This document shows positions 1 to 5,451 of a stretch of 7,269 bases of DNA, one piece after another. This DNA is from RYN-433 sp036558265 (GTDB lineage Bacteria; Planctomycetota; Phycisphaerae; Tepidisphaerales; Tepidisphaeraceae), in the NCBI GenBank assembly GCA_036558265.1, contig DATBFY010000365.1, positions 1 through 7,269 on the forward strand, in the 5' to 3' direction. The notes under the pieces were generated by a model, which saw only the letters and a program-made list of their open reading frames with translations, was not told the DNA's origin and did no database searches. A program made the translations under genes and the position numbers. How positions within the stretch are numbered: the stretch's first letter is position 1; the number at the start of each line of letters is the position of its first letter.

Positions 1-289
1 TGGCCCGGCGGCGCTCGCCACTCCGCTTGACCGTCACGCTGGCGATGAACGGGGAGTGCACCGGGTAGATGCGCTCGACGCCCTCGTTGTTCACGATCCG
101 GCGGACGGTGAACGTCTCGTTAATCCCGGACCCTTTTCGCATGATCACCGTGCCGGAGAAGACCTGGATGCGCTCCTTGTCCCCTTCGACGATCCGCGTG
201 GCGACGTCAACGGTGTCGCCGACCTCGAACTGCGGCACGTTCTGCTTGAGGTGCGCCTGCTCCACTTCCTTGATGATGCTGTTGGTCAT
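1..289 (-). CDS. rplS: 50S ribosomal protein bL19 (partial, C-terminus beyond window edge)
   Basis: Structural protein of the large ribosomal subunit, located near the 30S-50S interface. I translated the minus strand from the ATG at 287-289 and obtained 96 residues. They follow bL19 throughout: an N-terminal helix (SIIKEVEQAHLKQNVPQF), then GDTV at 24-27, EGDKERIQVFSG around 35-46, RKGSGINETFTVRRI at 51-65 and GVERIYPVHSP at 70-80. The family is usually about 115 residues, so roughly 20 C-terminal residues lie off the left edge. The start is supported by GGAG eight bases upstream of the ATG and by agreement with the family N-terminus. It is the third gene of rpsP-trmD-rplS, 63 nt after trmD, with no terminator seen in that gap, so co-transcription is likely. 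Identity is very secure. Confidence 0.96.
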   Translation of the reverse strand, partial: MTNSIIKEVEQAHLKQNVPQFEVGDTVDVATRIVEGDKERIQVFSGTVIMRKGSGINETFTVRRIVNNEGVERIYPVHSPFIASVTVKRSGERRRA

Positions 290-352
290 GACTCGATCTC
301 CGCGTTAGGCCAGTCGCGCCATCAAAGGCAAGCGGACGGCAAACCTGCTGAC

Positions 353-1096
353 TTATTCCCTGCTCGTACCTTCTCGCTTGTCAAGCCACGCCTGCCACAG
401 GTCAGGCCGGCGCTGCCGGGTCCGGATCTGCCGCTGCTCGTGCCGCCACTGCGCGATCAGCTTGTGATTCCCGCTGAGCAGGACGTCCGGCACCGTTATC
501 CCCCGGAACTCGCGGGGACGCGTGTATTGCGGATATTCAAGCAGGCCGTCGGCGAACGATTCGTCGGCGGCCCCATCCTCAGCGCCCAAGGCACCGGGAA
601 GCAACCGGACAACGGCGTCTACGACCACCATCGCCGCCAGCTCCCCGCCACTGAGCACGAAATCGCCGATGGACAACTCCATCGGCGCCAGGCCCTCGAT
701 GATCCGCTCATCGAAGCCCTCGTAATGTCCCGCGATCAGCAGAAGGCGCTCCTGACGGCTGAGCTCTTCTGCCAGTTTCTGATCCAGCACGCGCCCTTGC
801 GGGCTGAGCAGGATCCGTCTCGCGGCCCGCGGATCCTGTCGTTCGACAAATTCGACCGCGTCGAACAGGGTCTGGCACAACATCACCATTCCCGGGCCGC
901 CGCCGAAAGGCTTATCGTCAACTGACTTATGCGCATCCGTGGCAAAATCGCGGATGTTGGTCAGGTGATACGATACCAGTCCTTTATCCGCCGCTCGCTT
1001 GGGAATGCTGGTTCCCAGAACGGGTTGGAAAATCTCCGGAAACAGCGTCAGAATGTCAATCCGGATGGCCACTGGCTTGCCCACTTCTGTGGGCAT
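353..1096 (-). CDS. trmD: tRNA (guanine-37-N1)-methyltransferase TrmD
   Basis: SPOUT-family methyltransferase that uses S-adenosylmethionine to make m1G37 next to the anticodon of several tRNAs, which prevents +1 frameshifting. The product has 247 residues, a normal length. Visible family signatures are DILTLFPEIF (14-23), DKPFGGGPGMVM (61-72), the knot segments LSPQG (97-101), GHYEGFDER (123-131) and SIGDFVLSGGE (142-152), then GLLEYPQYTRP (184-194) and LLSGNH (206-211). Arg164 aligns with E. coli Arg154. At the position of the catalytic Asp169 I read Glu179, preceded by Asp178. The ATG at 1094-1096 lies 3 nt after the rpsP stop, with a weak GGAA overlapping the end of rpsP, so translational coupling is likely. 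The family usually starts near residue 10, so GTG codons at residues 5 or 9 are alternatives. rimM, the usual preceding gene, is absent. Confidence 0.96.
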   Translation of the reverse strand: MPTEVGKPVAIRIDILTLFPEIFQPVLGTSIPKRAADKGLVSYHLTNIRDFATDAHKSVDDKPFGGGPGMVMLCQTLFDAVEFVERQDPRAARRILLSPQGRVLDQKLAEELSRQERLLLIAGHYEGFDERIIEGLAPMELSIGDFVLSGGELAAMVVVDAVVRLLPGALGAEDGAADESFADGLLEYPQYTRPREFRGITVPDVLLSGNHKLIAQWRHEQRQIRTRQRRPDLWQAWLDKREGTSRE

Positions 1097-1099
1097 GTC

Positions 1100-1426
1100 T
1101 TATTCCGGTTTCTTCTCACCCGCGGGCGCAGCAGCCGCGACCTTGGGCTTGCCCGGCTTGGGCAAACGCAAGTGCTTGTGCTGCACGCCGGCCTTCTTCA
1201 AAAGCGACGAAACCGTCTCGGACGGGATCGCGCCCACGTTGAGCCAGTGCGTGCAGCGGTCGAGCTTGGCGACAAACTGCTTGGCCGCGTCCTTGTTCCG
1301 CGGGTCGTAATACCCGAGCTCTTCAATGACGCGCCCATCGCGCGGGCTGCGCGAATCGATCGCATTCAGGCGAAAAAATGGATGGTTCTTGCGACCCATC
1401 CGCTTGAGGCGAAGCTTGACGGCCAT
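1100..1426 (-). CDS. rpsP: 30S ribosomal protein bS16
   Basis: Small-subunit ribosomal protein needed for 30S assembly. It has 108 residues. The N-terminal MAVKLRLKRMGRKNHPFFRL, the core around residues 21-42 (AIDSRSPRDGRVIEELGYYDP) and the later segment with W61-L62 and GAIPSETVSSLLKKAGV are diagnostic of bS16. The tail after about residue 88 is a low-complexity Lys/Ala/Pro extension (KPGKPKVAAAAPAGEKKPE), common at the ends of ribosomal proteins. The ATG at 1424-1426 has GGAG nine bases upstream. It is the first gene of the operon, with a sigma70-like promoter about 60-90 nt upstream, and its stop lies 3 nt before trmD. The core resembles planctomycete S16 proteins as I remember them, which is one reason for the taxonomic guess. 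Confidence 0.96.
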   Translation of the reverse strand: MAVKLRLKRMGRKNHPFFRLNAIDSRSPRDGRVIEELGYYDPRNKDAAKQFVAKLDRCTHWLNVGAIPSETVSSLLKKAGVQHKHLRLPKPGKPKVAAAAPAGEKKPE

Positions 1427-1457
1427 GCGCGCTGTCTCCGTAGCTGCTGTGTCTGCT

Positions 1458-1476
1458 AAAAGTCTCGCAAAAGTCT
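1458..1476 (-). repeat. Short direct repeat in the rpsP leader
   Basis: On the plus strand AAAAGTCT occurs at 1458-1465 and again at 1469-1476, an 11-base period (about one helical turn). Both copies lie inside the predicted leader of rpsP mRNA, where they read AGACTTTT. They could be a binding site for a leader regulator or for RNA polymerase-associated factors, or chance in a locally AT-rich patch. Confidence 0.5.
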
Positions 1477-1488
1477 AAAGAATCGAAC

Positions 1489-1516
1489 AGTATAGCAATC
1501 GTCAGGGCGTTGACAA
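1489..1516 (-). promoter_or_regulatory. sigma70-type promoter for rpsP-trmD-rplS
   Basis: On the minus strand, TTGTCA (1511-1516; one mismatch to TTGACA) is followed after 16 bases by TATACT (1489-1494; one mismatch to TATAAT). The -10 box is preceded by TGC, which gives an extended -10. Transcription would begin near 1482 and leave a leader of about 55 nt before rpsP. The match to consensus is unusually good for such GC-rich DNA, and the location upstream of a ribosomal protein operon is right. Prediction only. Confidence 0.7.
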
Positions 1517-1544
1517 GCCCCCGGCAGGCGATGGATTTGCGCAA

Positions 1545-1562
1545 AAGCCGGCGAGGCCGCTT
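1545..1562 (-). terminator. Weak candidate terminator after the histidine kinase gene
   Basis: Reading the minus strand after the kinase stop, AAGCGGC (1556-1562) can pair with GCCG, a bulged G, and CTT (1545-1552) around a 3-nt CTC loop. Only two further T residues follow (1543-1544), so the T-tract is poor. It is the best hairpin between the kinase stop (1621) and the rpsP promoter (1489-1516). It may or may not terminate transcription. Confidence 0.25.
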
Positions 1563-1567
1563 CAGCA

Positions 1568-1600
1568 GCCGGGACTCCGCCGGGACTCCGCTGGGACTCC
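1568..1600. repeat. Three tandem copies of an 11-bp unit
   Basis: GCCGGGACTCC occurs at 1568-1578 and 1579-1589, then GCTGGGACTCC at 1590-1600, exactly head to tail with a single C-to-T change in the third copy. The array lies 20 nt beyond the kinase stop codon and upstream of the rpsP promoter. The unit is not a multiple of three and is outside the accepted genes, so it is non-coding. It may be replication slippage or a variable-number repeat. Confidence 0.9.
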
Positions 1601-1620
1601 CCCGCAAATAACGGTAGGTG

Positions 1621-3900
1621 TTACGCCAGTGCGATCGTTTTGCCGTCGGCAGTGCCCGACGCCGCCGCCTCACCCTTCGAATCATACCCGTCCACTTGGC
1701 GGATCAGTCCCACCAGTTGCTCGACCTCGCGGCGGATCTGCTCAAGCGATTGCTCGGCTTTGAGCGCCTGCTCCGCCCGGGCCGACTGGTCGGTCAGCGG
1801 GGCAAACCCGTACCCTGAACCGGCCCCCTTGAGGTTGTGCACGGCCTGGCGAAGCGTGTCCAGGTCGCCCTCTTCGAGGCTGTGCTGAATCTGGCTGACG
1901 CGCTCGGGAAGGCGTGAGACGAACCGGTCGAGCACCTTGGAGACCCGGGGGTCGTTCAGGAGGGTACTGCGGAGCTTTGGCGCGTCCTCGGCCTCTGCCG
2001 GCTTCCGGGCGGGTTGCTTCACCACCGGCGCCGGGGGCGCGGCGGGAGCCGACGGTTTGTCCTCGGGTTTGAGCGGGAGGATCGCCGCCGGCAGGTAGTT
2101 GGCACAGGTCGAAAGCAGCTTGTTCCGGTCGATCGGCTTGCTCAAGTAATCCGAACACCCCGCGGCGATGCACTTGAGGCGGTCCTCGGCCATGGCGTGG
2201 GCGGTGAGGGCAACGATCGGCTTGACGTAGCCCAGTTTGCGCAGTTCGCCGGCGGCGCGGTAACCGTCCATGACGGGCATCTGCATGTCCATCAGGATGA
2301 GGTCGAAATCGCCGTCCCGGGCGAGCTGCACGGCCGCCTCGCCGTTGGGCGCCAAGGCTACCTGCACGCCAGCCTGGCGCAGGAACGTCGTGAGCAGGTG
2401 CTGGTTGTCCTCGCCGTCCTCGGCGAGGAGGACTTTGCCGTGGAGGCGGATGTCCTGGCCTTCGAAGGACGGGCTGCGGTCCGGCACGTCGAGCTGATCC
2501 TGCTTGAAGTTCTTGAGCAGCTCGACGCCCTCGCGCGGCCCGCCGTCGAGCCAGAACGCGAACGTGCTGCCGGAGTTCGGCGTCGATTGGACCGTGATGT
2601 CGCCACCCAGGATCTGTGCCAGGCGCTTGGAAATCGTCAGGCCCAGGCCGGTGCCGCCGAACTTGCGCGTGGTGGAGACGTCGGCCTGGCTGAAGGGCTG
2701 AAAGAGGCGCGAGATCTGCTCGCCGTTCATGCCGATGCCGGTGTCGCTGACGGCGAAGCGGATCGTGTGACTGAAGTAGGTGATGTCGCGGGCGACGTGC
2801 AGGCGCACCGAGCCGGTCGAGGTAAACTTGATCGCGTTGCCCACGAGGTTGACCAGGACCTGCTTGGCGCGCACCGGGTCGGTTTGCACGGTCCGGGGAA
2901 CCAACTCGTCGAAGGTGACCTCGAACTTCAGACCCTTCTCCAGCGCCTTGGGCTTGGTCAGGCCGATCACGTCAGCGACCAGTTGCGGCAGGTCGCAGGT
3001 GATCCGCTCGGCGGTCATCCGGCAGGCCTCGACCTTGGAGATGTCGAGGATGTCGTTGATGATCGCCAGGAGGTGCTCGCCGTTGCGGCGGATGACCTTG
3101 ACGCAGTTGCGGCGGTGTTCCTCGTTACCGCCGGGCTCGAGCAGCATGTCGGCGTAACCCAGGATGGCGTTCATCGGGGTGCGGATCTCGTGGGAGATGT
3201 TGGCGATGAAGGCGCTCTTGGCGGCGTTGGCGGCCTCCGCCTCGCGCTTGGCGTTCTCGTGCTGCTCCTCGGCCTGCTTGCGCGGGGTGATGTCCTCGTG
3301 GGAGATGACGGCGGCGGGGGTCTCCCAGGGGAAGCGGGTGATGCGCACCTGGAACCACCGGCGGTCGCTGGGCGCGTGCGCGGGGTACTCCATCAGGAAG
3401 TGGTCGATCTTGCCGGAGAGGACGCCGCGCAGCGCCTGTCCGATGGCGGCGGCGTCGTTACAGCCGCGCGAGGCGGCGCGGTCGCACTCGGCGAGGTAGT
3501 TGATGCCGTCGCTGACCTTGGCGGGGTCGCCGCCGTTGTCGGTGGCGAACTTTCGCCAGCACAGGTTGGTCGAGACGATCGCGCCCCACTGGTCCACGAT
3601 GGCGATGTGCGCCGGCAGGGCGTCAACGGTCGAGCGCGCGAAGGCCTCCGACCGCTTGAGCAGGTCCTCGAACTTGACCCGTCGCCGGACGAAGATCTTG
3701 AGCGCCAGGATCGCCGCGATCACGCAGACCAGCCCCAGGCAGCCGACCATGGCGATCTCGGCCTTGGAGAGGGGGAGATCCGGGCGCAGGATCGGTGGAT
3801 TCGGGAGGAGCGTGTAGAACGTGACGGCGTGCGCCACGAACGCGATCAAGAGCGCCAGCCGGATCCACTTGGCGCGCGTGCCTCGTTTGCTCTGCAGCAT
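1621..3900 (-). CDS. Membrane-bound hybrid sensor histidine kinase (PAS-HisKA-HATPase-REC-HPt)
   Basis: Two-component hybrid kinase. With the ATG at 3898-3900 it has 759 residues. Domains in that numbering: two membrane helices at about 12-32 and 49-70 with a short external loop; a PAS fold at about 85-205; HisKA with ISHEIRTP, phospho-His237; HATPase_c with N box N355, G1 DTGIG from D386 and G2 GGTGLGL; REC with acidic pair E494/D495, phospho-Asp538, Thr566 and Lys588; a Pro/Ala-rich linker; and a C-terminal HPt with HNLKGAG, His688. All catalytic residues are present, so an internal His-Asp-His relay should work. The start was chosen for GGGGAG at 3912-3917. In-frame alternatives upstream are an ATG at 3943-3945 with a weaker site and a TTG at 4030-4032. 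The input signal and final response regulator are unknown; none lies nearby. Confidence 0.93.
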   Translation of the reverse strand: MLQSKRGTRAKWIRLALLIAFVAHAVTFYTLLPNPPILRPDLPLSKAEIAMVGCLGLVCVIAAILALKIFVRRRVKFEDLLKRSEAFARSTVDALPAHIAIVDQWGAIVSTNLCWRKFATDNGGDPAKVSDGINYLAECDRAASRGCNDAAAIGQALRGVLSGKIDHFLMEYPAHAPSDRRWFQVRITRFPWETPAAVISHEDITPRKQAEEQHENAKREAEAANAAKSAFIANISHEIRTPMNAILGYADMLLEPGGNEEHRRNCVKVIRRNGEHLLAIINDILDISKVEACRMTAERITCDLPQLVADVIGLTKPKALEKGLKFEVTFDELVPRTVQTDPVRAKQVLVNLVGNAIKFTSTGSVRLHVARDITYFSHTIRFAVSDTGIGMNGEQISRLFQPFSQADVSTTRKFGGTGLGLTISKRLAQILGGDITVQSTPNSGSTFAFWLDGGPREGVELLKNFKQDQLDVPDRSPSFEGQDIRLHGKVLLAEDGEDNQHLLTTFLRQAGVQVALAPNGEAAVQLARDGDFDLILMDMQMPVMDGYRAAGELRKLGYVKPIVALTAHAMAEDRLKCIAAGCSDYLSKPIDRNKLLSTCANYLPAAILPLKPEDKPSAPAAPPAPVVKQPARKPAEAEDAPKLRSTLLNDPRVSKVLDRFVSRLPERVSQIQHSLEEGDLDTLRQAVHNLKGAGSGYGFAPLTDQSARAEQALKAEQSLEQIRREVEQLVGLIRQVDGYDSKGEAAASGTADGKTIALA

Positions 3901-3911
3901 GGTCCGATACA

Positions 3912-3917
3912 CTCCCC
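3912..3917 (-). promoter_or_regulatory. Ribosome-binding site that favours the kinase ATG at 3898-3900
   Basis: On the minus strand GGGGAG ends 11 bases before the ATG at 3898-3900. The spacing is a little long, but the match is far better than that of the upstream ATG at 3943-3945, which has only AAGG two bases before it. Starting here also places the first membrane helix about 12 residues from the N-terminus, normal for an inner-membrane kinase. Confidence 0.55.
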
Positions 3918-3940
3918 GGCGCGCGTCCCTGCGCGCGCCG
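3917..3940 (-). promoter_or_regulatory. Perfect 9-bp GC hairpin abutting the kinase ribosome-binding site
   Basis: CGGCGCGCG (3917-3925) and CGCGCGCCG (3932-3940) are perfect inverted repeats around a 6-nt loop. The nine G-C pairs would make a very stable RNA stem. It directly precedes, and touches by one base, the GGGGAG ribosome-binding site. It could shape translation of the kinase, mark transcript processing or attenuation, or be a DNA-level operator. If the longer reading frame were used it would lie inside the coding sequence. The inverted repeat is seen; its role is inferred. Confidence 0.6.
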
Positions 3941-4008
3941 TCCATCGCCTTGTGTATCGACGGCCGGCGCGCGGGAGTTAACCACAGATGCGTCAGAGGC
4001 CATACCTG

Positions 4009-4020
4009 CCGCCCGGGCGG
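4009..4020. promoter_or_regulatory. 12-bp perfect palindrome in the divergent control region
   Basis: CCGCCCGGGCGG is identical to its reverse complement and lies about midway between the kinase start (3900) and the stress-protein start (4120). A two-fold symmetric site in a divergent intergenic region could be an operator. In DNA this GC-rich, such palindromes also arise by chance. Confidence 0.25.
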
Positions 4021-4102
4021 TGTTGACCGCAAGGATTAGCGGACTTTCCCGGTCGGACCGCCCGGCGGCCGCGGGCGTATCGGCGCGCGATCGATCCCGG
4101 GT

Positions 4103-4108
4103 TAGAAT
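4103..4108 (+). promoter_or_regulatory. Candidate -10 box giving a nearly leaderless stress-protein mRNA
   Basis: TAGAAT matches TATAAT at five of six positions and ends 11 bases before the ATG at 4120. Standard geometry puts the transcript start near 4115, leaving about five bases before the start codon. No Shine-Dalgarno sequence is visible upstream of that ATG. I see no convincing -35 box at 16-18 bases upstream, which lowers confidence. Confidence 0.4.
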
Positions 4109-4119
4109 CCGCGACCGAT

Positions 4120-4536
4120 ATGAGTCGAATCCTCATCGCGGTCAGCAGTCCGTGGGCGGCGCAGAAGGCGGTCGAGCCCGTCGGTGACCTCGCCAAGCGC
4201 CTGGGAGCCGAGGTCCTGGTCGTCCACGTCTCGCGCCCGAGCGGGGGGCAGATGCGCGAACAGGAGCAGCAGGACGGGGAGTCGTCGATCAGCATGCTCC
4301 GCCAGTCGCTGGCGGACAAGGGGCTGGCGGTGCAGACGCTGCTGATGTTCAGCGAGGACATCGCCCGCGCGATCCTGAACGTGGCGCAGGAGCGTGAGGT
4401 GACGCTGATCGTGCTGGGCCTGACGGGCAAGAACGTGTTCGCGCGATTGCTGGCGGGGAACGTGCCGGTCGAACTGATCAAGAACACGAAAGTCCCGGTG
4501 CTGTTGTTGCCGCCGGACTGGAACGGGACGATATAA
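4120..4536 (+). CDS. Single-domain universal stress protein (UspA family)
   Basis: Small cytoplasmic protein of the Usp alpha/beta fold, usually linked to survival under starvation or other stress; many members bind ATP. It has 138 residues, typical for one Usp domain. The N-terminal strand SRILIAV (2-8), the strand EVLVVHV (31-37), and the C-terminal LIVLGLTG followed by KNTKVPVLLLP (121-131) are characteristic. The nucleotide loop reads G100-x2-G103-x9-G113-Asn114, where ATP-binding members normally have Ser or Thr after the last glycine. The usual Asp after the first strand is also missing: the sequence runs AVSSP. ATP binding is therefore doubtful. The ATG is the first in frame; there is no Shine-Dalgarno, and a -10 box lies close upstream. 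The gene diverges from the histidine kinase and converges on the methyltransferase. Confidence 0.9.
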   Translation: MSRILIAVSSPWAAQKAVEPVGDLAKRLGAEVLVVHVSRPSGGQMREQEQQDGESSISMLRQSLADKGLAVQTLLMFSEDIARAILNVAQEREVTLIVLGLTGKNVFARLLAGNVPVELIKNTKVPVLLLPPDWNGTI

Positions 4537-4550
4537 GTTGAGCGCGCCCT

Positions 4551-5387
4551 TCAGCGTTTGCGGGCGACGATGCTCACATAGCATCCCAGGCGGGCGGCGG
4601 CACGGGGGTGGGTGGTTTCGATCCGCGCGAACGTGCGCCAGAGCATCCGACCCACGCCGCCGCTCTCCGGGACGTGCTGGTTGAACCACGTTGAGGCGAT
4701 GCGGTAGCCGAAGATCTCCACCGCGCCCCACTTTGCCAATTGACCACGCATCCAGCCGAGGCGCATCGGTCTGAAGGGGAGCGGGGGCTCGTTTCGGATC
4801 CGATTGAGGGCGCCGGCGACCAGGGGTGTTGCCGCCAGTACCCGCCGAGCGGCGCGGACCGGGAAGAGCAGGGGGAAGGGGTTGACCATGACGAAGACGG
4901 CGACACCGCCGGGCTTGACGACGCGCATGATCTGGTCGAACGCCGCCGCCTGACCAGCGGGGTCATCGATGTGGTAGATCGCCTGGGCACAGTAGGCGGC
5001 GTCGAAGTGCCCGTCGGGAAAGGGCAGGCGGCACATGTCGGCGGCGACGGTGGCGAAGCGGATGCCGGTTGTGGCAAGTGACTTGGCAGCCTCGGCCAGG
5101 CCGGTGGCGGAGAAATCGACGGCGGTGAAATATGCGCACCGATCGGCGAGGAACGTCGCGGGGGTGCCCCCGCAGCCGCATTCCAGGAGTCGCAGCCCCG
5201 GTCCGCCCAAGGCCTGGCGGATGCGGTCATTGCCCAGCAGGTGAAGCTGGCGGCGGATCGGGCCATCTTCGCGGACGCCGAAGAGGCTTTGGTCTACCAG
5301 GCGGTTGGCGTCGTCGCGGGTCCAGCCCTCTTTGTCGTAGAACTCGCGCGTAGCGGGCGTGCCGGCGACGTCGTGGGGATCGTTCAT
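4551..5387 (-). CDS. Class I SAM-dependent methyltransferase, substrate unknown
   Basis: Rossmann-fold methyltransferase of the Methyltransf_11 type. From the ATG at 5385-5387 it has 278 residues. In that numbering: motif I LLECGCGGTPAT (67-78), binding the SAM methionine end; the acidic end of strand 2, AVDFS (89-93), contacting the ribose; AADMCRLPF (115-123), near the adenine; strand 4 FDAAYCAQAIYHI (128-140); and VVKPGGVAVFV (156-166). The C-terminal third, from about 167, is less conserved and includes an apolar stretch (NPFPLLFPVRAARRVLAATPLV), perhaps part of the acceptor site. An in-frame TTG at 5406-5408 would add seven residues, but neither start has a strong ribosome-binding site. 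It lies 97 nt after speA and ends 14 nt from the convergent stress-protein gene. A small-molecule, quinone or lipid substrate is possible; the sequence does not decide. Confidence 0.87.
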   Translation of the reverse strand: MNDPHDVAGTPATREFYDKEGWTRDDANRLVDQSLFGVREDGPIRRQLHLLGNDRIRQALGGPGLRLLECGCGGTPATFLADRCAYFTAVDFSATGLAEAAKSLATTGIRFATVAADMCRLPFPDGHFDAAYCAQAIYHIDDPAGQAAAFDQIMRVVKPGGVAVFVMVNPFPLLFPVRAARRVLAATPLVAGALNRIRNEPPLPFRPMRLGWMRGQLAKWGAVEIFGYRIASTWFNQHVPESGGVGRMLWRTFARIETTHPRAAARLGCYVSIVARKR

Positions 5388-5419
5388 GCGCAAGCCGCTC
5401 ACGCGCAACGCTTCGTACT

Positions 5420-5436
5420 ACGGGCATCCTGCCCGT
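5420..5436. repeat. REP-like hairpin 1 (ACGGGC-ATCCT-GCCCGT)
   Basis: ACGGGC (5420-5425) and GCCCGT (5431-5436) form a perfect 6-bp stem around ATCCT. It lies in the gap between speA and the methyltransferase gene and shares its stem core with the second hairpin 15 bases away. There is no T-tract on either side, so it does not look like an intrinsic terminator. I interpret it as one half of a dispersed palindromic repeat. Confidence 0.7.
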
Positions 5437-5451
5437 GCGGGCCACCGACAC

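Noticed and set aside
56..925. A 289-codon open frame on the plus strand, opposite rplS and trmD
   Set aside because: Both genes beneath it are certain, and the plus-strand translation has no family signature.
929..1459. A 176-codon open frame on the plus strand, opposite the trmD start and rpsP
   Set aside because: It is antisense to two well-identified genes and crosses their junction; no motif is seen.
1323..1685. A 120-codon minus-strand frame spanning the rpsP leader
   Set aside because: It overlaps the end of the kinase, the promoter and the start of rpsP; its product is Arg-rich with no motif.
2014..3981. A 655-codon open frame on the plus strand, opposite the kinase gene
   Set aside because: It mirrors the kinase codons in GC-rich DNA, shows no recognisable domain, and is rich in Arg, Gly, Val, Asp and Leu as expected of an antisense frame. 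The kinase on the other strand has every catalytic motif.
3950..3982. Possible kinase promoter on the minus strand (TTAACT, 17 bases, GATACA)
   Set aside because: Both boxes match consensus poorly (about four and three of six), too weak to annotate.
3978..3986. TTAACCACA, one mismatch from a DnaA box
   Set aside because: A single imperfect site with no AT-rich region, no further boxes and no dnaA or dnaN nearby gives no case for an origin.
4102..4731. A 209-codon minus-strand frame across the stress gene and the methyltransferase end
   Set aside because: It overlaps two genes with clear family motifs in other frames and has a low-complexity Arg/Gln/His-rich composition.
5227..5451. A short minus-strand frame reading through hairpin 1 (contains TGRMPV)
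   Set aside because: It comes from translating the palindromic repeat and overlaps the methyltransferase start; it looks like a spurious repeat-derived peptide.
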